From assembly GCA_036172265.1 (NCBI GenBank), contig JASFBA010000062.1, positions 1-63,560 on the forward strand: DNA of 63,560 nt, written 5' to 3'. The DNA comes from JASFBA01 sp036172265. Lineage in GTDB: Bacteria; Chloroflexota; Chloroflexia; DTKN01. A model generated the notes under the pieces. That model was not told the origin of the DNA. It ran no database searches and worked only from the letters and a program-made list of their open reading frames with translations. The number at the start of each line of letters is the position of its first letter. Position 1 is the stretch's first letter. Positions 17,173-25,461 of the stretch are shown piece by piece. The translations under genes were made by a program, and so were the position numbers.

Positions 17173-17227
17173 GGTGTACCTCCTTGTGGTCTGCGAATCA
17201 TGGCCGATATACTGCCGGTCGCCCATC

Positions 17228-17253
17228 GGGGGCAACCGCGAGGGTTGCTCCTA
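17228..17253. repeat. GGGGCAACC palindrome supplying the potD stop
   Basis: GGGGGCAACC, GCGA, GGGTTGCTCCTA. The final CTA on the plus strand is the TAG stop of the potD-like gene. The same element ends the gene at 44278. Confidence 0.7.
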
Positions 17254-18330
17254 CCGGGAACGCAATTCGGTCCAGATGCGGTCGTAGAGGAGGGTAGCCT
17301 CGCCGACATCCTGGATCCACTCCAGGCGGGCCATCACGTCCTCCGGTGGATAGACGCCCGGATTCTCCAGGATTTCGGGGTTGATGTACGGCTCGGCTGC
17401 CCGCACCGGGCTGGCATACCAGGTGAAGTTGGAGATTTTAGCCGCCACCTCAGGGCGCAGGAGGTAGTTGATAAAGACCTCGGCCGTATACTTGTTCGGC
17501 GCGCTCTTGGGGATGCAGAGGTTATCCGCCCAGATGGCGGCCCCCTCCTTGGGAATCACGTAACTGACCCGGGGGTCCTCGGCGGCCACCATAAAGAAGT
17601 CGCCGCTCCAGCCCTGGCCGATGACGGTGTTGCCGGTGGTCAGGAGGTCCTCGAACTGTTCGCTCTCGTAGGTGGCGACCCAGGCTTTTTGCCGGAGCAG
17701 GATTTGCTTGGCTTCCTCCAGTTGCTGGGGGTCGGTGCTATTGAGGGAATAGCCCAGGTACTTGAGGGCGGCGCCGATGGCCTCGCGGGGGTCGTTCAGC
17801 ATGCTCATCTTGCCGTAGAAGGGCCGGGCCATCTCGGGGTCAAAGAGGTAGCCCCAACTGTCGGGCACCTCTGTAACGACCTCGTTGTTGTAGCCGATGC
17901 CGGTAGTGCCCCACTGGTAGGGGATGCAGTAGGTATTTCCCGGGTCGTAGGGTGGGTCCTGGAAAACGGGGTAGAGGTTACTGCGGTTAGGGATGTTATT
18001 GTGATCCAAGGGGGACAGGAGGTCCTGCTTGATCATAATGTCCACCATGTAGTCAGAGGGCACGATGACGTCATAGCCGCCGGCGCCGGCCTGGAGTTTG
18101 GCCAGGAGGTCCTCGTTGCTGGCAAAGGTGTCCTCGATCACCCGCACCCCGAATTCCCGCTCGAAGTCGGTGTAGACCTCGGGGTCAATGTACTCGGCCC
18201 AGTTGAAGACGTGGAGTTCGGCCGCCAGTTGGGGTTTGGGAGTGGACGTCGGCATGGCCGTCGGAAGCACCGGAGGCGTGCAGCCGGCGAGAAGGACGAA
18301 CAGGCCCAGCAGAAAGGTTACCTTGCGCAT
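17251..18330 (-). CDS. Polyamine ABC transporter substrate-binding lipoprotein (PotD/PotF-like)
   Basis: A 359-residue extracellular binding protein. Signal peptide with lipobox LLAGC at residues 13-17, then a Pro/Thr-rich linker. The mature protein starts ELHVFNWAEYIDPEVYTDFE, the hallmark of spermidine/putrescine binding proteins, and holds VIVPSDYMVDIM. AAGGAGG precedes the ATG at 18330; the frame continues upstream through a hairpin but without a better site. It follows potC after a 98-base gap with a stable stem. The last three codons abut a repeated palindrome that provides the stop. Substrate type is firm; spermidine versus putrescine is open. Confidence 0.93.
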   Translation of the reverse strand: MRKVTFLLGLFVLLAGCTPPVLPTAMPTSTPKPQLAAELHVFNWAEYIDPEVYTDFEREFGVRVIEDTFASNEDLLAKLQAGAGGYDVIVPSDYMVDIMIKQDLLSPLDHNNIPNRSNLYPVFQDPPYDPGNTYCIPYQWGTTGIGYNNEVVTEVPDSWGYLFDPEMARPFYGKMSMLNDPREAIGAALKYLGYSLNSTDPQQLEEAKQILLRQKAWVATYESEQFEDLLTTGNTVIGQGWSGDFFMVAAEDPRVSYVIPKEGAAIWADNLCIPKSAPNKYTAEVFINYLLRPEVAAKISNFTWYASPVRAAEPYINPEILENPGVYPPEDVMARLEWIQDVGEATLLYDRIWTELRSR

Positions 18331-18385
18331 GGCATTCCTCCTTAAACGAAATCCCATCTTGCGATAGCGGGAGCACCCCGCCATA

Positions 18386-18404
18386 GGGCGAGGAAACCTC
18401 GCCC
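18386..18404. repeat. Hairpin between potC and potD
   Basis: GGGCGAGG (18386-18393), AAA, CCTCGCCC (18397-18404). An 8-base perfect stem in the 98-base gap upstream of the binding-protein gene. It could stabilise the distal mRNA and raise binding-protein levels. Confidence 0.65.
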
Positions 18405-18428
18405 GACCCGAACATTCAGGCCCTTTTC

Positions 18429-19256
18429 TCACCTCCTTCTCTGCAAAACGAGCGATAGGACGACCAGGACTATCGCCGCCCCAAGCATAAGAGAGGAAAG
18501 GGCGTTGACGTCGGGGCTGATGCCCCTTTTCACCATGCCGTAGACACGGATCGGCAAGGTGGTGGCCCCCGGGCCGGTGGTAAAGAAGGTGATGACGTAA
18601 TCATCTAAGGAGAGGGTAAAGGCCAGGAGGGCCCCGGCGATGATGCCCGGGGACAGGAGGGGGAGAGTAATGCGGCAGAAGGTTTGCCAGGGATTGGCCC
18701 CCAGGTCTTGGGCTGCCTCCTCTAAGGTAGTGTCCATGCCGGCCAGCCGGGCCCGCACAATCACGGCCACGTAGGAAATGTTGAAGGCGGCGTGGGAGAT
18801 GATCACCGTGGGCAGGCCCAGGGGGACGCGCGCCGTGACGAAGAAAAGGACCAGCATAAAGCCCATGGCGATCTCCGGGATGATGATGGGCAGGTAGATG
18901 AGGGCCTCAAAGACCAGTTTCCCCAAGAAACGGTGTCGCTCCATCACCAGGGCCAAGAGCGTGCCGATGGCGGTGGAGATGGCCGTCGAAGCCAGGGCCA
19001 CGATGAGCGAGTTGCGAAGTGCCTGGCCGGTTGCGGCATCCCGGAACAGTTGGGTATACCAGTTCAGGGTAAAGCCGCGCCAGACGGAAAGGGAGTGGCG
19101 GTTGTCGTTGAAAGAAAAGATGACCAGGAGGACGATAGGAGCGTAGAGGAAGAGGTACATCCAGATGGCATTGGCGGCCAGCAGGCCGTGGGCCAGGCGA
19201 CGAAGGGAAATCGTCCGAAGGAAGGTTTTTCTGCGCCGTCCCAGGGTTGCTTCCAT
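18429..19256 (-). CDS. potC: Polyamine ABC transporter permease (PotC-like)
   Basis: A 275-residue inner-membrane permease with about six helices. The EAA loop, EAAQDLGANPWQTFCRITLP, near residues 180-200 contacts the ATPase. 'FSFNDNRHSLSVWRGFTLNWY' in the first outer loop is typical of PotC/YdcV proteins. It starts 3 bases after the potB stop, so the two are translationally linked. It forms a heterodimer channel with PotB. Confidence 0.92.
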   Translation of the reverse strand: MEATLGRRRKTFLRTISLRRLAHGLLAANAIWMYLFLYAPIVLLVIFSFNDNRHSLSVWRGFTLNWYTQLFRDAATGQALRNSLIVALASTAISTAIGTLLALVMERHRFLGKLVFEALIYLPIIIPEIAMGFMLVLFFVTARVPLGLPTVIISHAAFNISYVAVIVRARLAGMDTTLEEAAQDLGANPWQTFCRITLPLLSPGIIAGALLAFTLSLDDYVITFFTTGPGATTLPIRVYGMVKRGISPDVNALSSLMLGAAIVLVVLSLVLQRRR

Positions 19257-19259
19257 CTC

Positions 19260-20534
19260 TTAAAGCCTCCGCCCGACGCGGAAGTAGATCAGAGTGCCCA
19301 CGAGCATCACCAGCATCAACATAAAGGAGAGGGCCGAGCCGAAGGGCCAGTCCCGAGTGGTCAGGAACTGCCGGGTGATGAGGGTGCCGATCATCTCGGT
19401 CTTGCCGCCGCCCAGGATGTCGGGGGTGATGTAGGCCCCCAGGGAGGGGATAAAGACCAGGATGGCTCCAGCCACCACGCCGGGCAGGCTGAGCGGAAAG
19501 ACCACCCGCAGGAAAGCCCGCAGGTCGTTGGCGTAGAGGTCCTTGGCCGCCTCGACCAAGGAGAAGTCAATTCGCTCGATGGCGGCATAACAGGGCAGGG
19601 CCATATCGGTGATCCAGCCGTAGACCAGGCCGACGATCACGGCGAACTCGGTGTAGAGGAGGGGGAGAGGTTGGGCGGTGGCCTGGGCCAGGGAAGAGAA
19701 CGGGCCGCCCAGGCCTTGTTCCAGCCAGAGGAAAAAGGTGTGGAGCGGGCCGGTCCAGAAGGAGTTGAGTAGCCCTTCGCCGCTCAGGATCATCTCCCAG
19801 GCATAGGTGCGCACGACAAAGTTGGTCCAGAAGGGGATCATCAGGAGAAGAAGGAGGGCGTTGCGGATATGGGGCGGCCGGCGGGCGATGAAGTAAGCCA
19901 GAGGGTAGCCGAAGAGGAAACAGACCAGAGTGGTTGCAGCGGCGATGTAGAGGGAACGGCCCATAATGGCCAGGTAGCCCACGTCGAAGATGCGGGCATA
20001 GTTCTGCCAGTTGAAGACCCACTCCACCTGCCCGTAGACGCCCCGCCGGAGGAAACTGTAGACCAGGACGATCAAAAGCGGCACGGTAAAAAAGACCAGG
20101 AGCCAGAAGGCGCCGGGGAAGAGAAGGCGCAGGGTCGTCCTGCCCAGGAGAAAAAGGAGTAGGAGGGAAAAGAAAAACCCCAGGACGGCATAAAGGTTGC
20201 CCTGAGCAAAGAAGGCGAGGGCTCCCCAGCCCACACTTCCCAGGGCCCCCCGTAAGAGGGCCCAGCGGCGGATGCGCTTCCCGCCCCACCCCAGGGCCAC
20301 GGCGAGCGCCGCATCCAGCGCGGCCAGGAGCAGGTTGAGTGGGTAAAGGGGCGGCGAAAGTGCCAGGGAGCAGGCGTTGTAGAAGCCGGCCCCGGCTATC
20401 AGGTTGGCCTGGACGGCTATGGGACAGAAGTAGGGGAAGCCGGCCAGGAAGAGCGCATTCAGGAGGAGAAGGCCGGCCACTACCCGCTCCATCGCCCCTC
20501 CGATCGCCCTGGGTGCCCTTGCCGCGACAGCCAT
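19260..20534 (-). CDS. potB: Polyamine ABC transporter permease (PotB-like) with an extra N-terminal membrane region
   Basis: A 424-residue permease, about 130 longer than typical PotB. The extra N-terminal part has three to four hydrophobic helices (VVAGLLLLNALFLAGF, LYPLNLLLAALDAALAVAL, AVLGFFFSLLLLFLLG) before the canonical permease begins near residue 135. The EAA loop is EAAKDLYANDLRAFLRVVFP and TPDILGGGKTEMIG is present, as in PotB. It lies 15 bases after potA and 3 bases before potC. The role of the extra helices is unknown. Confidence 0.9.
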   Translation of the reverse strand: MAVAARAPRAIGGAMERVVAGLLLLNALFLAGFPYFCPIAVQANLIAGAGFYNACSLALSPPLYPLNLLLAALDAALAVALGWGGKRIRRWALLRGALGSVGWGALAFFAQGNLYAVLGFFFSLLLLFLLGRTTLRLLFPGAFWLLVFFTVPLLIVLVYSFLRRGVYGQVEWVFNWQNYARIFDVGYLAIMGRSLYIAAATTLVCFLFGYPLAYFIARRPPHIRNALLLLLMIPFWTNFVVRTYAWEMILSGEGLLNSFWTGPLHTFFLWLEQGLGGPFSSLAQATAQPLPLLYTEFAVIVGLVYGWITDMALPCYAAIERIDFSLVEAAKDLYANDLRAFLRVVFPLSLPGVVAGAILVFIPSLGAYITPDILGGGKTEMIGTLITRQFLTTRDWPFGSALSFMLMLVMLVGTLIYFRVGRRL

Positions 20535-20549
20535 CTCGGTGCTCCTGGG

Positions 20550-21686
20550 CTAATCCAGCAGGACAAGCGTGCTTTCCGGGGGCCAGGCAACCCAAACTGC
20601 GTCCTGTCCGCCGTAATAGGCCGAAGGATCGGCAGCCGAAACCACGTTCTGCTGGCGTACCGTGAGGAGGGAACCGTCCTCCAGGCGTACTCGGAAGTGG
20701 GTTTCGGTCCCTACGTAGATGGCCTCCTCCACCCGCACGGGGAAGGCGTTGAACAGGCTGGGCGGCGCCTCCTGGAGCAGGCGTATCTTCTCCGGCCGCA
20801 CGGCCACCGTGACCGGACGCCCCGGAAAAAGTTCTCCCAGCAGGCCCCGCCGGGCCAGGAGGCTTTCCGGGCCGGCCGCCACCCGCACCAGAAGCCTCTC
20901 CCCGACGAGCACGGCCATCTGTTCGGCATCCCGTTCTACGACCCTGCCGTCCAGGAAGTTGCTCTCCCCGATAAAGTCGGCCACGAAGCGGCAGTTAGGG
21001 CATTCGTAAATCTCGGTAGGTGTGCCCACCTGAAGCACGCGACCTTGATGCATCACGGCGATGCGGTTGGACATGGTCAGGGCCTCGCCCTGGTCGTGGG
21101 TGACGTAGATAAAGGTAATGCCGACCTGGTGTTGGAGTCTCTTGAGTTCCAGTTGCATCTCCTTGCGTAACTTCAGGTCCAGTGCCCCCAGCGGCTCGTC
21201 CAGGAGGAGCACGGAGGGGCGGTTGACCAGGGCACGGGCCAGCGCCACCCGCTGCTGCTGGCCGCCGGAAAGTTGGGAAGGCCGGCGGTGTCCCAGCCCG
21301 GAGAGACGCACCATTTCCAGCGCCTCTCGCACCCGCCGGCGGATCTCCGGCCGGGGCACACGCTTCATCTCCAACCCAAAGGCGATGTTGCGTTCGACCG
21401 ACATATGAGGAAAGAGGGCATAGTTCTGAAAGACCATGTTCGTGTGGCGGCGGAAGGGCGGTGTCTCGCCCATATACTCGCCCTGGATGTAGATTTCGCC
21501 GGCCGTGGGGAACTCGAAGCCGGCGATCATCCGAAGCGTGGTCGTCTTGCCGCAGCCGGAGGGCCCCAAGAGGGCGAAGAACTCGCCGTTGGCGATCTGG
21601 AGGGAGACGTTGTCCACGGCGACGACCTCGCCGAAGCGTTTGGTCACGTTGCGCAGTTCGACGGCGTAGGGAGTCAGCTCCGCCAT
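20550..21686 (-). CDS. potA: Polyamine ABC transporter ATP-binding protein (PotA-like)
   Basis: A 378-residue ATPase that powers the PotBC channel. Walker A GPSGCGKT near residue 41, Q-loop FQNYALFPHM, signature LSGGQQQR, Walker B LLLDEPLGALD and switch His in YVTHDQGEA. The C-terminal 130 residues form the TOBE/MOP-like regulatory domain common to PotA and MalK. The ATG at 21686 lies just after the TAG of the small membrane protein gene; the longer GTG start would overlap it. First gene of the transport set. Confidence 0.93.
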   Translation of the reverse strand: MAELTPYAVELRNVTKRFGEVVAVDNVSLQIANGEFFALLGPSGCGKTTTLRMIAGFEFPTAGEIYIQGEYMGETPPFRRHTNMVFQNYALFPHMSVERNIAFGLEMKRVPRPEIRRRVREALEMVRLSGLGHRRPSQLSGGQQQRVALARALVNRPSVLLLDEPLGALDLKLRKEMQLELKRLQHQVGITFIYVTHDQGEALTMSNRIAVMHQGRVLQVGTPTEIYECPNCRFVADFIGESNFLDGRVVERDAEQMAVLVGERLLVRVAAGPESLLARRGLLGELFPGRPVTVAVRPEKIRLLQEAPPSLFNAFPVRVEEAIYVGTETHFRVRLEDGSLLTVRQQNVVSAADPSAYYGGQDAVWVAWPPESTLVLLD

Positions 21687-21687
21687 G

Positions 21688-21960
21688 CTACACACCCCGC
21701 TTCTTCAACAGCCGCACCACCGCCAGGTTGAGATACAGATAGGAAGGAACGGCTACGGCCAGCCCGACCGCATCTACCAGCCGAAGGCCAGGTTGTCCAT
21801 TGAGGAGCAGAAGCGGCCCCTCCCAGGCAACAGGGACGACCAGGATGATCAGCAGGCCGGCCAGTACAAGCGCGGCGGCAACGACAACCTTTCTGACCGG
21901 CAGGATACGCGTGTGGTCAGCCATCTGTTCCCCGAAGCCGGTGGAGTTCTGCCGATCCAT
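21688..21960 (-). CDS. Small two-helix membrane protein, unknown function
   Basis: A 90-residue protein with two hydrophobic helices (VVVAAALVLAGLLIILVVPV near residues 25-44 and VDAVGLAVAVPSYLYLNLAVV near 62-82) and a basic C-terminal tail RLLKKRG. I do not recognise the family. It is packed between the aminotransferase (2-base gap) and potA (1-base gap), so it is surely expressed with them. It may help assemble or tune the polyamine permease, but that is positional inference only. Confidence 0.7.
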   Translation of the reverse strand: MDRQNSTGFGEQMADHTRILPVRKVVVAAALVLAGLLIILVVPVAWEGPLLLLNGQPGLRLVDAVGLAVAVPSYLYLNLAVVRLLKKRGV

Positions 21961-21962
21961 GC

Positions 21963-23270
21963 CTACCGCTCCGCCCGCGCCTTTTTTACGGCATCCTCAA
22001 AATACTCCAGCGTACGGCCAATGTCCTCTTCGCTGTGGGAATAGCACAGGAACCACGGCTCGCGGTCGTCGGGGTCGGGGATGGCGCCGTTTTCCACCAG
22101 GTGAAAGACGATGCGCTTGTACAGGGCCTCGTCGCAGCGGGCGAAATCGCGGAAGTCACGGGGGTCCTCCTGTTCGGTGAGGAGGATGCCGAACATGGCC
22201 CCGGGGCCGCAGATGACATGGGGGAGGCCGGCCCGTTGGAGCACCTCGCTCAGCCCCTTTTGCAGCCGCCGGCCGTGCTCGTCAACGGCGCGCAGGATGG
22301 ATCCGTCCTCCAGGAGTTCGAGCGTGGCCTCGGCGGCGGCCATGCCGACGATGTTGCCGCAGTAGGTGCCGGCATGGGTGGCCCCTTGCACAACTACCTC
22401 CATCAATTCCTTCTTCCCGGCAACGGCGGCCACCGGAAAGCCGTTGCCCAACGCCTTGGCATAGGCAGCGAGGTCGGCCCGGACGCCGAAGTATTCCTGC
22501 GCCCCGCCGGGAGCAATGCGAAAGCCGGTCTTGACCTCGTCGAAGATGAGGACGATGCCGTACTCGTCGCAGAGCCGGCGGAGGTGCTCCAGGTAGCCCG
22601 GCCGGGGCATGATGGAGCCGGCATTGCCCAGAATCGGCTCGACGATGATCGCGGCTAGATCCGGCCAGACACGCCGTACGGTTTCCTCCACGAGGTCCGG
22701 GTCGTTGAAGGGGAGGGTGAGGATGAGGTCGTGCAGGGCCCGTGGGATGCCCGAACCCACCGGCTGCGGAACCGGGCTGCGCCGATGGCCCAGGGCCTCC
22801 AGTTTGGCCGTGGCCGTGGTGAAGAGGAGGTAGTCATGCACGCCGTGGTACTGACCCTCGAACTTCAGCACCTTTTCCCGCCCGGTATACGCCCGGGCGA
22901 TGCGCAAGGCATGCATCGTTGCTTCGGTTCCGGAGTTGGCAAAGCGCACCCGTTCCATCCCGGTCATCCGGCAGATGCGCTCGGCTACGCTGACTTCCAG
23001 CGGCGTAGGATGGGGGAAGGAAGTGCCCTCGACGATGGCCTCGGCCACCCGCCGCACGACCGGCTCGTAGCCGTGTCCCAGGATAACCGGGCCAAAGCCC
23101 AACTGGTAGTCAATGTACTCTTTGCCGTCGGGGTCCCAAACGTGGGAGCCTTTCCCCCGGCATAGGGGGAAGGTTCGCTCCCCCCAGTTGCGGAAGTTGG
23201 AGGTCACTCCGCCGGGCATCACCGCTCGCGCCCGGGCCATCAGTTCCTGGGAGCGCGGACCGTTGTTCAT
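21963..23270 (-). CDS. Class III aminotransferase, glutamate-1-semialdehyde-aminomutase-like
   Basis: A 435-residue PLP enzyme. ANSGTEATMHALRIARA binds the PLP phosphate, LIFDEVKTGFR holds the PLP Asp, and the Schiff-base Lys is in AYAKALGNGFP near residue 271. PGGVTSNFRNWG and the THAGTYCGN loop resemble the HemL/beta-amino-acid transaminase branch. No haem genes are nearby and it heads the polyamine-uptake operon, so a catabolic transaminase for an omega- or beta-amino acid is more likely than HemL. Transcription starts at the divergent promoter region. Confidence 0.85.
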   Translation of the reverse strand: MNNGPRSQELMARARAVMPGGVTSNFRNWGERTFPLCRGKGSHVWDPDGKEYIDYQLGFGPVILGHGYEPVVRRVAEAIVEGTSFPHPTPLEVSVAERICRMTGMERVRFANSGTEATMHALRIARAYTGREKVLKFEGQYHGVHDYLLFTTATAKLEALGHRRSPVPQPVGSGIPRALHDLILTLPFNDPDLVEETVRRVWPDLAAIIVEPILGNAGSIMPRPGYLEHLRRLCDEYGIVLIFDEVKTGFRIAPGGAQEYFGVRADLAAYAKALGNGFPVAAVAGKKELMEVVVQGATHAGTYCGNIVGMAAAEATLELLEDGSILRAVDEHGRRLQKGLSEVLQRAGLPHVICGPGAMFGILLTEQEDPRDFRDFARCDEALYKRIVFHLVENGAIPDPDDREPWFLCYSHSEEDIGRTLEYFEDAVKKARAER

Positions 23271-23310
23271 CGCTTCCTCCTCCTTTTTTCAGGTGGCTTT
23301 TTCTTTAGAT

Positions 23311-23339
23311 ATTATACCACGCTTCCCCTTATTTTGCAA
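23311..23339 (-). promoter_or_regulatory. Leftward promoter of the aminotransferase-pot operon
   Basis: Minus-strand TTGCAA (23339-23334), 17-base spacer, TATAAT (23316-23311) preceded by TGG (extended -10). It is back to back with the rightward mmsA promoter; the two -35 boxes are only 7 bases apart. Confidence 0.8.
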
Positions 23340-23346
23340 GTGGTTC

Positions 23347-23375
23347 TTGACAAATCAGACGAACTATGGTATAAT
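23347..23375 (+). promoter_or_regulatory. Rightward promoter of the mmsA-AOR operon
   Basis: TTGACA (23347-23352), 17-base spacer, TATAAT (23370-23375) with extended TGG. This is a full-consensus promoter, the strongest seen here, with an AT-rich leader of about 130 bases before the TTG start of mmsA. Confidence 0.85.
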
Positions 23376-23409
23376 AATTGCCGAAATAGCATAATCTATT
23401 AAAAAATTG

Positions 23410-23440
23410 TCTGAAATAAACGTAACTGCCTAATTTCAGA
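23410..23440. promoter_or_regulatory. Candidate operator palindrome in the mmsA leader
   Basis: TCTGAAAT (23410-23417) and ATTTCAGA (23433-23440) are perfect 8-base arms separated by 15 bases, about 30 bases after the predicted transcription start. The AT-rich setting and position suit a repressor site, possibly for the Lrp-type regulator encoded at 27233. That link is inference. Confidence 0.45.
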
Positions 23441-23510
23441 ATTCTCTGGGCCTTTGGTCACGGACGAACGTGGCAACGTATCCCGCTCAGGAACGGTAAA
23501 GGAGGCCGGC

Positions 23511-24965
23511 TTGGAATACGGGATTCTGAAAAACTACATCGGCGGCGTCTGGGAAAATTCTTCCTCGGCCGAGGTGCTCGAGGTGCACAACCCGGCCACC
23601 GGTGAGGTCATCGCCCGGGTGCCGGTATCCACCCCGGAGGAGGTCCACCGGGCAGTGGCAGCGGCCAAGGAGGCTTTCCCGGAGTGGCGGGAGACGCCTC
23701 CGATGGCGCGGGCCCGCTACATGTTCCGGCTCAAGGCGCTCCTGGAGGAGCACTTTGAGGAACTGGCCCGTACCGTCACCACCGAGCATGGCAAAATCCT
23801 GGACGAGGCCCGGGGGGAGGTACGGCGGGCCATCGAGAACGTGGAGGTAGCGGCCGGCATTCCTTCCCTTCTTATGGGTTATAACGCGGAGGACGTGGCC
23901 TCCGGCATCGATGAGGAGTGTGTACTCCAGCCGCTGGGGGTCTTTTGCTGCATCGCTCCCTTCAACTTTCCGGCCATGGTGCCTTTCTGGTTCCTGCCCT
24001 ATGCCGTGGCCTGCGGCAACACCTACATCGTCAAGCCCTCCGAAGTCTGCCCGATCAGCCAGAGCAAGATGTTCGAACTCCTGGATGCGGCCGAGTTTCC
24101 GCCGGGAGTGGTCAACCTGGTAAACGGGGATCGGCGGGTCGTGGACGTGCTCCTTGCCCATCCCGACGTGGTCGGTGTCTCTTTCGTCGGCTCGACCCCG
24201 GTGGGGCGGTATATCTACGCCACGGCCACCGCCCATGGCAAGCGTGCCCAGTGCCAGGCTGGAGCCAAGAACGCCCTGGTCGTCCTGCCCGATGCTCCGC
24301 TGGGGCCGACGGTCGCGGCCATCCTCACTTCGGCCTTTGGCACGGCCGGCCAGCGCTGCCTGGCCGGCGCCCTCGTCCTGGCCGTGGGGGAGGTCTATGA
24401 GCCGCTCAAAGAGCGCCTGGTGGAGGCCGCCTCCCGCCTCAAGGTCGGCAGCGGCCTGGACGAGTCGGTGCAGATGGGGCCGGTGGCGACCCGGCGGGCC
24501 CTGGAGCGCATCCACGGCTACATCGAAAAGGGCCTGGAGGAAGGAGCCATCCTCCTCCTGGACGGCCGGAAGGTGCGGGTGGAGGAATACCCCCAGGGCT
24601 ATTTCATCGGCCCGACCATCTTCGATCGGGTACGTCCGGAGATGACCATCGCCCGCGAGGAGATCTTCGGCCCGGTGTTGGGGATAATCCCGGTAGCCGA
24701 TTTTGAGGGGGCGTTGGAGGTCATCGAGAACTTGCCCTATGGCAATGCCGCCTCCCTCTTTACCTCCAGCGGAAAATTCGCCCGCGAGTTCAAATACCGC
24801 GTCCGCTGCGGCAACATCGGCATCAATGTGGGCATCGCCGCCCCCGTGGCCACCTTCCCCTTCTCCGGAATGAAGCAGTCGTTCTTCGGCGACCTGCACG
24901 GCCAGGGACGGGATGCCATCCAGTTCTTTACCGAGCGCAAGGTGGTGATCACGCGGTGGTTTTAG
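23511..24965 (+). CDS. mmsA: CoA-acylating (methyl)malonate-semialdehyde dehydrogenase
   Basis: A 484-residue aldehyde dehydrogenase that turns malonate semialdehyde or methylmalonate semialdehyde into acetyl- or propionyl-CoA with CO2 release. GVFCCIAPFNFPAMVPFWF is the MmsA signature. The nucleophilic Cys is in TAGQRCLAGA near residue 282, and FSGMKQSFFGDLHGQG near the end is also typical. AAAGGAGG lies 7 bases before the TTG at 23511, so the longer frame from 23454 is not used. First gene of the rightward operon. With beta-alanine or GABA transaminases nearby it would complete beta-alanine breakdown. Confidence 0.92.
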   Translation: MEYGILKNYIGGVWENSSSAEVLEVHNPATGEVIARVPVSTPEEVHRAVAAAKEAFPEWRETPPMARARYMFRLKALLEEHFEELARTVTTEHGKILDEARGEVRRAIENVEVAAGIPSLLMGYNAEDVASGIDEECVLQPLGVFCCIAPFNFPAMVPFWFLPYAVACGNTYIVKPSEVCPISQSKMFELLDAAEFPPGVVNLVNGDRRVVDVLLAHPDVVGVSFVGSTPVGRYIYATATAHGKRAQCQAGAKNALVVLPDAPLGPTVAAILTSAFGTAGQRCLAGALVLAVGEVYEPLKERLVEAASRLKVGSGLDESVQMGPVATRRALERIHGYIEKGLEEGAILLLDGRKVRVEEYPQGYFIGPTIFDRVRPEMTIAREEIFGPVLGIIPVADFEGALEVIENLPYGNAASLFTSSGKFAREFKYRVRCGNIGINVGIAAPVATFPFSGMKQSFFGDLHGQGRDAIQFFTERKVVITRWF

Positions 24966-24966
24966 A

Positions 24967-24998
24967 TGTGCCGACACGTTGGCACGCTGACACATTCA
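24967..24998 (+). repeat. Degenerate octamer repeat after mmsA
   Basis: Starting one base after the stop: TGTGCCGA, CACGTTGG, CACGCTGA, CACATTCA. An 8-base periodic repeat related to those at 31510, 42510 and 56878. Confidence 0.6.
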
Positions 24999-25014
24999 GA
25001 AGAGGTGGGAAACG

Positions 25015-25443
25015 TTGTCCATAGAACTGAACACCTTTGGGGCCGTTCTCAAATTTGCCATCGAATGGGAAAAGCGGGCCGTTGCCTTCTATGAGGCCGG
25101 TGCCCGCAACCGATTGCTGGCCCCCTTCCTGGAACTGGCCCAGGGGTCGCGTAAAAGGCTGCGCCGGCTGGAACAGGCTCGTCGGGAAGGGGTAGCAGAG
25201 ATGATTCTGGAGCCTATCAGCGGGCTGGACGGAGCAGCCTACCATCTGGAACTCCCCCCGGAGACGGACGATCTAGCCCTCTGGAAACAGGCCCGAACGC
25301 TGGAGGAGACGGCGGCCCGCTTCTACCAGGATGCCGCTTCCCGGATGCCCATCCGCGAGGTGGCCCGCCTCCTGGAGGGACTGGCCCAGGAAAATTTGTG
25401 GCGGCGGGAGAGCCTGGACCGCCTGAACCTGGCCGGGCTCTGA
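25015..25443 (+). CDS. Ferritin-like/rubrerythrin-type domain protein
   Basis: A 142-residue all-helical protein. AIEWEKRAVAFYEAG near residue 15 and LEETAARFYQDAA near 93 look like the two Glu-bearing helices of a ferritin-like bundle, and LLEGLAQENLWRRESL could supply a further Glu. The usual ExxH motifs are incomplete (no His in either half), so metal binding is uncertain. It starts with TTG behind a GAGGTGGG site and ends 18 bases before an AOR gene, which suggests a role with that oxygen-sensitive enzyme. The specific function is unknown. Confidence 0.6.
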   Translation: MSIELNTFGAVLKFAIEWEKRAVAFYEAGARNRLLAPFLELAQGSRKRLRRLEQARREGVAEMILEPISGLDGAAYHLELPPETDDLALWKQARTLEETAARFYQDAASRMPIREVARLLEGLAQENLWRRESLDRLNLAGL

Positions 25444-25461
25444 TCGCGATCGGGGGTGCCG

